Part shown: positions 34,011 through 46,700 of the stretch, piece by piece
Position numbering within the stretch: the stretch's first letter is position 1
How the letters are laid out: every line of letters starts with the position of its first letter
Assembly (NCBI RefSeq): GCF_030269925.1
Contig: NC_085107.1
Coordinates: 10,044,001 to 10,108,000, forward strand
Direction of reading: 5' to 3'
From: Bombyx mori
Lineage: Eukaryota > Arthropoda > Insecta > Lepidoptera > Bombycidae
DNA: 64,000 nt
Notes under the pieces: model-generated
Database searches by the model: none
Told to the model about the DNA's origin: nothing
What the model saw: the letters and a program-made list of their open reading frames with translations, nothing else
Program-made: the position numbers and the translations under genes

Positions 34011-34188
34011 GGTGGTGATGCCAATAATTGGAATATGAATTGTTGTAGCCAGCGGATTGTGCGATACTTACAAGGAGACGACTCGTAGTCATCTTAAGTC
34101 TTCAGAACAACTTGATACTTTAAGGTTTCAATTGACTTAAAACAGTTAAGCTTTCAAAAGAGACTCACTTCAGTAGCACTTCTGATTT

Positions 34189-34632
34189 AAGTCGCTGTGG
34201 GCTAAAGGACAAGCCTAGTGTCCTAGTACAGGCCTGGTTTACTCGTATCGAACGATTCGACTAGGTCGCTGTTCAGCTCCCGCAGGTAAATATCAATTTT
34301 TCAAAGGAAATACGTACCTATTTTGCGTTCACGAGCGATTCCCATGCGATGAAGGTATAGCATTGTGTATTAAAAATCAACACAGAAAAATCAAGAATGT
34401 AGGTAGGTGTACTCGTGGTAATAGCGAACCTGCATACCTAAGTATCAGATTTCGGTAGCAAAAGAGTCACGCAATTCTTGCTTTAAAATTATGATAGCGT
34501 TTATAATAGCCGTTGTAATGGAATCTTCGGCCTCATGGCTCAAGATGAGTCGGGGCAACCACTTTCTGATGACATTGTGTTCTTATAACCACTTAAAACC
34601 AGTTGAGCCGTGAGATAGTCTACAGATATGGA
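34189..34632 (+). mobile_element. Ancient, highly diverged Bm1 copy
   Basis: AAGTCGCTGTGGGCTAAAGG then CGTATCGAACGATTCG, CGTTCACGAGCGATTCCCA, and a faint body (AGCCGTTGTAATGG, ACCACTTAAAACCAG). The full length and block order are kept despite many substitutions. Confidence 0.6.
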
Positions 34633-34839
34633 CGTGTCAAGAACACTTTGGTTTTCGTGATAAGGTCTTTGTATTAGTAATTTGGATTCCGGTTTCTGAC
34701 ACTTTAACTTTAACTTCTTCTGCATATTCGGTATTTTTTTTAATTCGGACATGTTACGAGATAATCAAACGAGTGTATCTGAGCTAATTAAACGATTTCA
34801 AATATTTTATACCTTTAAACGAGCAATTCTTGTATATTA

Positions 34840-35090
34840 ATATATATATATATATATAATCTGAATCTCGGAAACGGCTACAACGATTTTCATAAAATTT
34901 AGTATACAGGGGATTTCGGGGGCGATAAATCAATCTAGCTACGAATTATTTTCAGAAAATGTTGTTTTAATCGTGTTTTCAATTTTCAACTTTATTGATT
35001 GACTCTTCCCGACATCTATTGGTGAATAATAATACTATTAAGCTATTTCAGCAGATGGCGTTGTTAAGCCACCCGAAGCCAATGAGTGTT
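34840..35090. repeat. Dispersed AT-tailed repeat
   Basis: A TATATATATATA run, then GAATCTCGGAAACGGCTACA, ATTTCGGGGGCGATAAATC and CAGCAGATGGCG. This wording is common in dispersed lepidopteran non-coding repeats; class not determined. Confidence 0.45.
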
Positions 35091-35957
35091 TGGTTAACTT
35101 TGGTTTAAGGTTAGACCAAGAAAATGAATTGTTTATTTATATTATTTGTGTCTTTTTCATATAAAATATAAAAAAAAATACGGAGCAAAGCTCGGTCATC
35201 GTCTAGTTTTAGCTAAACGAACTAAGTGTAATATAAAATTGTTCTTTACCAACCCTAAAACTACTCGAGAACAGCATGCAGTTTTTGTAGCTGAAAAAGC
35301 GGTAGAATCCTACCGATACTATTGTACTCTGTGCTTTCAAATCTTTGATATCTTTGATATGAAATCACTAGCTACAATAGTATCAACCATCTTTGCAGCT
35401 CACAGGAGATTAATCTAGAGGGATTAAGTATAAAATCCTTTATGGTCACTGATAGAATATGTTTCTTTGAATAGAATGCTCATATACAATAAATTCTTTT
35501 GAAATGAAATGAAAATAACTTTTGAATATCGTAAAATCATGATATTAGGTACTGGAACGAACGGATGCTTTGCGGCTTAAATCTATAGAGCGTTTTTGCC
35601 AGCAATTTATAATTTTAGATAGTTCGATACTTTTGATGGCGAAGCTGTTTAACTTGGCTTACGTATTTTTTACGTATTTTAAGCAGCGATTTGTGATTTT
35701 CATTATTGCCCAATATGTGCGTACTATTAAATTCATAATTGAATTTTTAATTTTTATTGGCCCGACCAAGACATGTTTCGCACGACAGCAAATTTGCTCC
35801 GTCGCCTGGGTCGGTTAAGTAATTAGCGGCGGTCACGATAAGAGTGTTATCGTGTCGCGCCGCTTTGTCGAAGTAGCGTTCATACGTTACCTTATGACAC
35901 TTACGTATCGGAATAAGTTAAGCGGTTGTCGGAGCCCATAGCTATCGACAACTTTTT

Positions 35958-36200
35958 TTTTTCTAGCTAAGCTGATAGCCTTGAGAGGCTATATCAGCGG
36001 AACCTTAACTAGTAGGTAAGCTCACGGAGCTCAAACCTGACGAAGCTGCTAACACGAACCCTAGCAAGAGCCGTGCTTCGCAGAATCTACCATCGGATCG
36101 GAAAGGCGACCCACTGAGAAGATCCGGCGAGAAACTCAGTGGGCTGTGTCTGAGGGTTAATTTACTCGTCGAGCCTTTCGTCGCAAGCGACGGGTTCTTT
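35958..36200. repeat. Repeat family B copy
   Basis: CTAACACGAACCCTAGCAAG, GTGCTTCGCAGAATCTACC, CCACTGAGAAGATCCGGCG and AACTCAGTGGGCTGTGTCTG, the most complete family B core in the window. Confidence 0.65.
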
Positions 36201-36962
36201 CATTAAAGACCAGCTTTAAGCAAGAGTTAAAGGAACCGAAAATGGTGTCAGGTAGGTATGATTGCGCTGCGTTTATTAATAAAAATCTAAAGCATAGTCC
36301 CCTTTACAAAAAGCAAACTCTATTGAAGCAGTATTCATTATAACTTTAATAAATAGATAAAAGTTTCCAATTTAATGTATAAACAATGCATACGGGCAGT
36401 GGGAAGTCCATATCACCTGGCCTTGCAAGTTGGGAGTCGGAATAAAAAATAGGTCGAGTCTATTTTATAGTTTGTCCGTGATAATATAAAACGAACAATG
36501 TTTGATAGAAGATAGACAACAGTGAAAATTTGTAAATCAATACGCCTTTACCGACCGCAAATAATTGTTTATTTGTAAAAAGAATATATGTACCTACTTC
36601 ACAAATTATCTTTCGCAAATGAGCAGTCGAGTTAATGACACTTTTTTTGGCATGTAGGTACCTAATGGTTCCTGGTAACATGGAGACCATTCCATTTTAC
36701 ACATCGGAAGCGAAATAGTAAGCAAGTAGGTAAGTTTTTTTCAAATTCAAATATAAGACGTGCCCGTCTGAATTTTCTTTTTTAATAGGTACCACATTTT
36801 TGTGATGGGAACTGTTAAAATCAACTGCAGATTATTATTTTTTAATATTCTATATTCATTAAGTTTCAAATCGTGATAACCGGTCATAAAATCGGAACTA
36901 ATCGATTTCTTAATTGATAAAACTTTAAAATCATAGTGATACTACTGAGTCAGGAATCGGAT

Positions 36963-37590
36963 GGCGGTATATAGCGTCCTGCGGGAAATTCTAGTACAAA
37001 AGAGGCACTACCTGCGGCGGCTTGACTGATGGCTGACGTAGAGTCGTCGACTGTTGCTCCGACGACCCGTCGGTAGGGCGTTGTAGGGGTAGCACCGCGA
37101 GTCTGTTTCTAGTGTTGATCGAACTATTCCGTCTGGATTCTGACCCTGAGCGGAGATCGGATGTCAGATGAGAGAGTGTAAGGGGAGTCGTTTGGTGGGT
37201 AGGGCCTAGAAAATATTCTTGAGCCCGCGGTCTGCTCCCAACACCTACAGACCGTCAAGTCCCACATAACTTGCGTGGCCGCTAGGCGCGGACACCTTTT
37301 TTTTTTTATTGCTTTGATGTATAGACGAGCTTACAGCCCACCTGGTGTTAAGTGGTTACTGGAGCCCATAGACATCTACAACGTAAATGCGCCACCCACC
37401 TCGAGATATAAGTTCTAAGGTTTCAGTATAGTTACAATGGCAACCCCACCCTTCGAACCGAAACGCATTACTGCTTCACGGCGGAAATGGGCGGGGTGGT
37501 GGTACCTACCCGTGCGGACTCCCAAAGGTCCTACCAGGGGTAGGGTTCGGCCCCTGCCCGAAAAGAAAGGCGTTTAAGAATCTCGAATCT
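36963..37590 (+). repeat. Second GC-rich LINE-like 3' fragment, split by a Bm1
   Basis: Blocks shared with 16518-16930: TAGTGTTGA, GGGGAGTCGTTTGGTGGG, TAGGGCCTAGAAAATATTC, CCGCTAGGCGCGGACACC and, after the Bm1, GGTTCGGCCCCTGCCCGAAA. The Bm1 occupies 37297-37537. Confidence 0.6.
37297..37537 (-). mobile_element. Bm1 SINE nested in a GC-rich repeat
   Basis: Poly-T, TTGCTTTGATGTATAGACGA through GGTCCTACCAG; head absent. Confidence 0.85.
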
Positions 37591-38429
37591 TCATGTTCCT
37601 GAAGTATAGAGTCTTGAGAAACTGAGCGTTGTATAACTTATGCCTCCCGTTGCCAATATGCACCAGTCACTGGTCGATCTCTATTCTTAAGTTGTGGGCA
37701 CAGTTTTTCTAGACTATGTTTTGTAAGAAGTAGTTGGTAGTAGCAGGAATCTATACCAAAACTAACAATTAGAAGTATGTATTGCTTATAGCGTGCCCAA
37801 ATGATGGTAGCTGTTGTTATAGCGAGAATGGTACACATACGATGCTAAACTTTTTATTCTCTTCAAAGGTGTTTAAAATATTAAATAAACATAGTGTATT
37901 ATTGAGTAGGGATGACAATATCAATATATTCCGTCAATAAAAAAGTAACCATCACATTTAATTAATTTTTAGTGACAAAGATTCAGTCAGATTTTTACTT
38001 TTTGTTTTTACTAGATAAAACGAATGTTAATTAAAGATTAAATTTTTCAGGGGATTTTACTAAAGTTGTAAATTGTAGTATAATTGAAATATAGGAATTT
38101 GTAAAACAATGAATTTTAATAACATCTACGACCTCAATAATCCAAGTTTGTTTGCTTTGTAGTTACATTTAATTTAACATTGCCTAAAATTATGTTTACA
38201 ATTTTTGAAATGGTTTGTAATTTTCATGTTGTCCTACACCTATCAAAGCTTGTAGAGTATTTTGTTTGAAAAAACAAAACGCTATATTGATCGACTCTTA
38301 CACAGACTATACCATATTAAAATAGTAATGTAACTTACGAAATGTTTCAGCAATCGAATGAATTGGATTCGTCAAATTGAATAGAAATAATCACAAATAA
38401 AACTACTAGTTTCATTTTTTACCCCTAGC

Positions 38430-38615
38430 TTATCTCTGGTAGCCTAAGGGGCTATCCTAGCTACGCTCGGACTGGTACCGAAATTCACGGGCTCACCTTG
38501 AATGTCTGTTTATACTAGCCCCTAGCAAGAACAGTGCTTCATTAAATTTACCGCCGGATCGGATTCGCGAGTCACGGCCCAGAAAGTCTGGCGAGAAACT
38601 CAATGGATTAATAAT
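38430..38615. repeat. Diverged repeat family B copy
   Basis: ACTAGCCCCTAGCAAGAAC, CCGCCGGATCGGATTCGCG and GGCGAGAAACTCAATGG keep the family order. It lies about 580 bp upstream of the first Neurl4 coding exon. Confidence 0.55.
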
Positions 38616-39197
38616 TTCAATTTTAGGGTTTGAATTAAAGGGTGAAACTTTACTTGATTTCTTCGTAAACAATATGAAAAAATATTATAGTAGTGTTTAC
38701 TATAGTATAATTCTCCGATAAGCATAATTGGAGAAAAATCTTTAACCCATTTTTAGTTCATGATTGCAATTCGAGCTAATTTTGATATCGATCTATTTTG
38801 TAACTCGGAATGGCAATTGCCTAGGCAATCACTATTCTGCAGACATTTAAAATTTATTGACAAGACCAATTTTAAAGAAAATATGATTTGCACTTAACCA
38901 TTTAATTTTTTTTGCGGGGAAACTTAAATAATGAATTACTTTATACATTAATTACAAGCATGCTTGATTCGCGCAAAAGTATGTGTATGTTCGTAACAGT
39001 TTTCAATATAAAAAGTCCTATAATGTGTTTAAAAATAAATTCATAATGTCGATCACAAAAGGTGCTAGATGTAGGTAAATTTTTGAATTAAATAATACGA
39101 AAACATAATTGCATTGAACTTATTTTAACACTGCCATTGCCTACTGCAAGTCATTAATAATTTTACATAGCTGTGCTTTTCTTATTCCATAGAAAAA

Positions 39198-40799
39198 ATG
39201 AAGTTCCACAGAAGGTGCGGCGACAGAGTTACACTGCTTAATGATAATTCAACAGCTATAAGAAATTTTGTAGAATTTAATCATGGTTTAATATTAAGTG
39301 CTGAACCGATTTCTGATGATGTTATGTTTGAAGTTTGCATCGATAGAAAGGTAAGCTGTGAGAACCGGGCAAATATATTTTATTTGTGGGCAAATAATTA
39401 GGAATCACTCACGGCAAATTCACTCTTGAATGACCAAGTACTTTAGCACAATCAATACTTTTTGCATATACTTTCTATTTGTAATATAATGCCCTATATT
39501 AACAGCAAAGAAGTATTTTAAATTCAACTATACTAAATATTTATTAGCAACAAATTATCTGACAACTGAGAGCATAACTAACTTCTTGAGAGTGTGTTAA
39601 TGGATAGATGTTAAATAAAAACAAGCTAATAAAAATGCATTTTGGAGAATTTAAGAATATAGACTATGCATACATTGGTCCATCAGTGTGTATTATGTAA
39701 ATTAACATTTTATTTAACAATAAAATATCATATTAGTTAAAATAAAGACAGTTAAGTACAAAAGTATATTGCTCATGTTTGCAAAAAAGTATCGGACTTG
39801 TTACAATTGTTGAGCCCTTGAACAGTCAGGTCTCTTTCGGAGGGGTTTTGTCAGCTGTTACTTAGCCTAGTAAAGCTCGTGCGTGCTATCCAGTCAGGGT
39901 AAAGCTGGAAATACCTTTGGGGCACCAGTTATTCTTCCATCATTAAAAAAAATCTTGAATTGAGCTATTTTTAATTAATTACCTACAAATATTAAATTAC
40001 CTATATGTATCTTGATTATCTAAATTGAACATTGTCATAGGTGAACGTTTGGAATGGCAGCTTAGAAATAGGAGTCACTACTTTGGATCCAGAGTTTATG
40101 GAGCTTCCTGCCACTGCTACTAAACTTCGCAACACAGCATGGGTAATATAGAAAAATTAATAATTTGGTACTAATTACTAACACAACAAATAATATTTAA
40201 ATTACTAATTACTAGTAGTTAAACTTAATAAATTTCATAATTTTCATGTCTTTTTTCAGACTAGACCATTTCCCTAGTCAAGTTAACATCTATTAAAATC
40301 AAATAGGTTAAACTATAAACATAATTAAAAGTTATATAAGTTAAACTATAAAAATAAAAAGGTTAAATGTCCATCGTATATTTTTAACAGATAATGTCAG
40401 GCAGCTCTATTGTGAAGGATGGTGTAACTCTTGTAAATTCTTATGGGCCCGAGCTTGACACTCTTCGAGAGGGTGATTGTTTAGGTGTTATGAGAACAAG
40501 CAAGGTATTAATTACTTACTTTTAAAAGAAAAATATTTCGACATACTAAACCAGTCTAAAAGTATCCAAATGTAATTTGAGTAATATAGCTTTCTATTTA
40601 TACGAGAAAAAGTTTATAATGTGAATTTATGTTTTAGGCGGAATTAACATTTTATATCAATGGACGATGCCTTGGAGTTGCTGCCAAAGATTTGCCACCT
40701 AGGTTGTTTGCAGTAATTGATCTTTATGGTCAGTGTGTGCAAGTTTCTATATCACAAGTGAATGGACTAAGGACAGCAATGGAACTTTGTTTGGTTCAG
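39198..40799 (+). CDS. Neurl4: Neurl4 exons 1-4: NHR1
   Basis: These four exons encode residues 1-177. They hold NHR1 (about 3-161), from [10 protein letters not shown] through [29 protein letters not shown] and VIDLYGQC. All three internal introns and the intron after exon 4 are phase 0. The exon 1 donor GTAAGC follows IDRK at 39350. No coding sequence was found immediately upstream, so the protein appears to begin almost directly with NHR1, without the Gly/Ser-rich leader I recall in the human protein. An upstream exon outside recognisable sequence cannot be excluded. Confidence 0.88.
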
Positions 40800-43700
40800 G
40801 TATAAATTAACAGCTAAGATTGCTTCAATAAAAATATACTTGGAAAGAAAATTTTATGTGAAGCCACTTTGATTGTAATTAAATGTGGATAACTTTTTAA
40901 TCTGTTAATTAAACATAAAATTATATTGTATTTGAAAATAAGGTTGATAATTGGAGGTCAAAAACTTTATTTATTCTTTAATTTAATATTTATACATTTA
41001 TTTATTAAATTTGTTAATGTTTTGCCATACATATACAGGCTGAAGACGATCCCAACAATGATGATACATTAACATCTAGCGAAATAGATGTAGCTGGTCT
41101 TCCATCTGCTCCCTTCCCAAAAGAAACTCAAAATATTTATGTGCCCATGTCTTCTGAAGGAGCTTGTAGTTCTGGTTTGTTTTTGTTTGTAAATATTTAC
41201 ATTGTAAATAAAATGGATACAATATAGTCTAAACATATTGATTAAATTTACAGCTCAAGATCATTTGAGATTTCATCCAAGATGTGGAATTTTAGTGAAA
41301 CTCTCTGGGAATAATAAGTGAGTAATATCTATTGTGATAATGACTGGAGTATATATTTATTTAATTTTTAATTAACATTGAAGACAGAGCAGCGTACCAC
41401 CCATGTGGTTCTTAGTGATCACCATTGCTCATGTACATAAGACGGCATCAGTAGCCAAGCTGACTAATATGGAGGACCCTCCTTAAATCTCGTTTGAAGA
41501 AGGATATGTCCATAGCGCTCAAGATACACAGGAATTACTCTGCATGCTTTATGATGGTAAAAAATATATATTACAGGATCATTATACAATCACCACAGAG
41601 CACTTGCACATTGTACATACTAAACATATAAGCGAATTTTAAAATAAAAATTTTCATGGAGATTCTATTATATTTCAGGACAGCTGAGAGAGCCCGGCCA
41701 TTGGATGATTATAATAACGGAGTTGTGATGACACATCGACCTCTTTATGACAACGAGCTTTTCGAAATACGTATAGATAGATTAGTTGATAAATGGAGTG
41801 GCAGTGTTGAGGTAATGAAATACAATGTCGTTGATGCAGTTGACCAAATTCAGTGTCGTCTGACCAGTATTTTGTAATGAAGTAATCTATATGAAGTAGA
41901 CTCGTTGTGATGTACAATAGACAAATTTAATTTCACAGTACTTACATTAGGAGAAACATAGGCGGCGTTTAGCCTCCTTAAAATTTTACTCAAAACGGTA
42001 TTGAAATTAAATTTACTGAATTCATAAATTAATATTTAAAACGTAAATTTTGATAAATATTAGAATTAATTACAAAAACACTAAACTCAATACTTTACAA
42101 CAAATCTCTCACACAAGACGACATTTAACCATCATTTAGTATTATTTAGTTTAAGTATTAATATTTATAACTGCTCTATCATCACAATAGTATATATAAT
42201 TGACACCATAAAACTACTGATGCCTTATTTATATGTAGTTTATTTTTATTAACTCGGTGTTCACAGTATTACATATAAGAACTCAAAAGATTAATCTAAT
42301 TCTGCAGTTCACCGTACATTAAATTAGCATTATTCTTTTAAAATAAACAGATGGCTATTTTAATTTAGCGATAGTACAAGTGAAGGACATGTAGTTCAAA
42401 TGAAGGAGACCAGAATGCCAAGACAACTACTATAATATAGTCTATAACTATAATATAATATAATATAGGCAAACCAGAGGGCCGCAGAAGGCCAGGCCCA
42501 AACTCCGATGGTTGTCTGGCCTAGAGCACGACCTCAAAGTTTTTTTTTTATTGCCTTTGTAGGCAGACGAGCGTACGGCCCACCTGATGGTAAGTGGTTA
42601 CCGTCGCCCATGGACTTCAGCAATGCCGGGAGCAGAGCCAAGCCGCTGCCTACTACTATCGGTGTCAAGAACTGGAAGGAGAAAGCCTTGAGTCTGGAGA
42701 GACATACTGTACCAGGCTAAGGCCTACCCTGGGCTGTAAGGCCTAAGACGATGATGATAGTACAAGTGAGCTTTTAAAATTGTAATTGTTCGCAGGTGGG
42801 CGTTACCACGCATAACCCTGCAACAATTCGTTTTCCATCCACTATGACTAACATGGACTCTGGTACGATAATGATGTCTGGATGCAAAGTGCTTTTGAAC
42901 GGACACGGCACTTGCATGGAATACGGGAATTTTAATCTGGATGAATTGAGGGTTTGTCTTCATTCTTCTTTTTTATTTTTTGACTCCGGCACGGTTTGGC
43001 ATTAGCCAATGTCAAGTAATAAGATTTTTATAATTCGCCGTTTTAATTATTTACAGTTTATGAATAATAAAAAATGAAGGAAACCCAGATTAATCAACTG
43101 ACATGAAGTTAAATGAAATGAGATGAGATGATATGGGGTGAAATATAATCTCAGTAAAATGGTGGTTATTTACTGAGACTTTTTCAATGGACTTTTTGGA
43201 GGATCCCGAGAAGCTACGTCCAGCGAGTTTATTTCATTTTCCCACATTTGTGCACTTTCACAGATATTAAACCGTTAATAAACCACCGTTATTACACATT
43301 TAAACATGAAGAAACACTTAATAGACAAAATAAAACAATTCACACAACTTCACTTTTCGCGTTACCGCCAAAAAGTCCCTTGTCTTCATTCGCGTATAAG
43401 AAAATGTACCTAGTCTAAATTAATAATGTAGTACCGGCTCTAAATTTTTTTCTGTTTAGGAAGCGGAAACGGTCGGTCTGTTGCGGAAAAGCAATGGTGA
43501 ATTGCATTATTTTATAAATGGTGTCGATCAAGGTGTGGCCACAGATAAAGTGGAGCCGCAAGTATGGGGCGTCGTCGATTTGTATGGAATGACTGTTAAA
43601 GTAAGTCTAATGCAATTATTCTTGCCGGCTTCTGTGTTGAAACTATTTAGAATAAGCATTAAAATAGAATATTTTGATTCTTAATGCAGGTTTCAATAGT

Positions 43701-46700
43701 GGATCCGTGTGAAGATATGGATAGTAATATCCAACACATTCCACAACCAATGAATGCTATCGACATCGCCGAACCAAGTAAGATTTGCTTTTAGTCAGTA
43801 TTCAACAGTAACTATGTGTTTACAAAAATATCAGTTCTAAAATGCAACAAATCTATGATGTAAGACTACTTTCAAAAGCATCAAGTCTGTGATTTTAGTA
43901 TAAAACGAATTATAGGTTTAAATCTAAACCGTCAAAATAAATTTGAAAGTAAATTCTTTATTAATAAGATAATTCAATGTTGTATATTTAAATGTAACTA
44001 ATATATATTTTAATGAAGAGCTCCCTTAACTTGTAATTACTTAAAATTTTCGTACATTCCTTAAAATGATATATTTTTAATTGAATTGTAATTATTTGTG
44101 ATTTTTCGTATATAACATTACTTCGAAATTACAGGACGATTTAGACCAGCTATAGACGAAGATAGCCTTTTATTTCATACGCTGCGTGATTCGAATGTTA
44201 TTATTATTAACGATGGTAAGACTGCTCATAGGCCTAAGTAAGTATTTGTTTTATTTTACTAAATATATGTAATGATAAATTGATTATCCCTAAGAAAATT
44301 ACTTATATTTATTTTTGTGTTTTACAAAAATACTTCTAGATCGACAGTAATAAAACTTTTTATTGGCTGGCATACTGCACATTGAATGGTCACTATCGTT
44401 CATCGACATTGGTATGAACAGCCAACTCGTAGTCAATCAATTAAATTACAACAAAAGTCTAGTTTACATACAGCTGAAGCGAAACCTTCAGAAGTTTTCT
44501 AACTCATTCTGTCGCAGACTAAATCCTAAAGATCCATATTTGTCTCTTTTTAGTCACTTTCGTATGTCGTTTCGTTTTATCGCGTTTCTAATGGTCACAA
44601 TGATACTAAATAAGTTTTAGCTTTGAAATGGGATGTGTATGTGATTTAAATATTTTCAAATTCTTGTTGTATAGTTATCAATAAATCGGATATGGTACAG
44701 AACCATACAGTTTCCTAACAAACATAATCTCATAAATGAGTACTTTACTAATTATGAAATATAACGACCGTGCATAATGGTATGGCAACGAATCGGAATG
44801 AACAGAGTTGGTTTCGTTTGATTTAAATCAATGAGTGCATACGATTTAGGGTTCAAATTCATACAAAAAAAGATACATAGGAAATTAATCAACTTTACGT
44901 TTGTTTACATTTAGTGCTTTCGAATTCTTCAATAACGGGGTAGTGATGACGAACCGAACTTTGAGAACAAACGAACTGTTCCAAGTACGTCTCGACCTCA
45001 TTATCCCGAAGTGGGCCGGAAGCATTGAAATTGGAGTCACGCAGCATACAGCATCAGAATTTGAGTTTCCATTCAGAATGAGCAATGCCAAGTGTGTATC
45101 GCCTAAAACTTTCTTTGTTTTTCCCCTTTTTTTTCTTTTGACAGTCAACCGAATTAATTTGTAGTTTTTAATTAATCAAAATCACTTTCAAATGAATTGA
45201 TTTGTAACTTGCTAATTTTGAATCAAAAATTTACATCCCTACAAGAATTTGTCATTTACTGGCTAGCAGTTGCTTTAATAGTTAATACACGGAATATTTA
45301 AATATAACTTGTATATTTTAGACTTTTTACAACTATTATATTATATTTACAAGTTGATTTTGTTTAAAAATAGTTTTGTTTCGTAAGAGAAACAAAAATT
45401 AAAACACTTTTTGAAGTATTAATTGTAGAAGATTTAGTTAAATCTATTTCATTCAAAATGCACTGTGTCATAGACTCACAGAAAAATGTCATATTTGTAT
45501 GTCGCCATAAATGCATTTCAATGTAATTCAAGTAAATGAACACTTAATTTTTCCATAAATCTATGCGTACTATGTCAGTTGTATAATAATTGATGTGTTT
45601 GCTTTAAATTTTTAGATCAGGAACTTGGGCTATTACCGGTGAAGATGTTATAAGAGATGGGACGATTATAATCCCTCAATACGTTAGGAATTTAAACAGA
45701 TTAGTGGTAAGGAATTCAATGTAAATTTGGTTCTATAAATTTAAAGATAATAATAATATGTTTCAACTCGTTACCTATTTAACAGAAAATTTACTGATCG
45801 TGTAAAATAAAGTGGCTTAAAAATAAAGGGAGTTTTCTACTATGATAATTGATTATATTGCTAAGTGTGGCTAGGAACAATGTGCTTAATGCGAGTTTTT
45901 TAACGTTCTCGATCGCGTAATAGTTAACCCAAATTTGTATGGAGCCGAAACAGCGCCCCTAGCGGCAAACGTAGTGGAGTTGTTCCGACTTCATACAAAT
46001 TTGAGTTAACTTTTACGCGATCGAGAACGTTAAAATACTCGCATTAAGCACACTGCGTTACAATATTTTAGTTTTATTTTTATTTGTAGGAAGGTGATAC
46101 TGTGGGAGTCATGCGCAAAGACATGGGCATTTTACATTTTTACGTAAATGGAATCGATCAGGGGCCGGCAGCTTTTAACATACCGGAGCATGTTTTTGGG
46201 ATTATTGGTAACAGCATTTATTGTGATATAACAACGCAAAGTTTCAATCATGGTTTATTCATTTGACAGAAATATCCATTTTTTTGGTACATTTCAACCA
46301 GCTAACAACAGTGAACCATTAATTGTCGAAGTTTATTTGCTTGCGATCATTAGTCGGCGTCTTGCGTAATTCCTTCGCGAACTAATCAATTCTGTCTCGA
46401 ATCATTCATTCATAGTTCCCTTTGGAAGAATGGTGGTGTTGTCATTTAAGATTAGGAATTTATTTTTCACGGTGGTAAAATATTGTGGAAACTTTGGGTG
46501 TTGAATTCAATAGAAGGAACATGTTTGCCGAGCGATTTAAAATGCTCGATAGACTGATGCAAATGCTATTTTTTTTGTCCTACTCATTGGTAATAACCTC
46601 GAGGGGTGATGCTATCTTCACCGAGCGTGTAGGCGAGTTCACAGGGCTCAGCCTGGGAGACTATGCTAACATCAAATGCAACACCAGTGCTTGGCTGAAT

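Larger units (their letters stand above)
35091..39192. other. Upstream flank of Neurl4 coding exon 1, with scattered repeats
   Basis: Holds family B copies, a nested GC-rich repeat with Bm1 and AT-rich sequence. The Neurl4 promoter and any 5' non-coding exon should lie here or further upstream, but no core promoter or exon could be pinned down. A 90-codon ORF at 35146-35418 has no recognisable domain. Confidence 0.4.

Noticed and set aside
35926..35956. Hairpin GTTGTCG/CGACAAC followed by a T run, like an intrinsic terminator
   Set aside because: Eukaryotic DNA; the wording (GGAGCCCATAG...ACAACT) looks like a Bm1 remnant.
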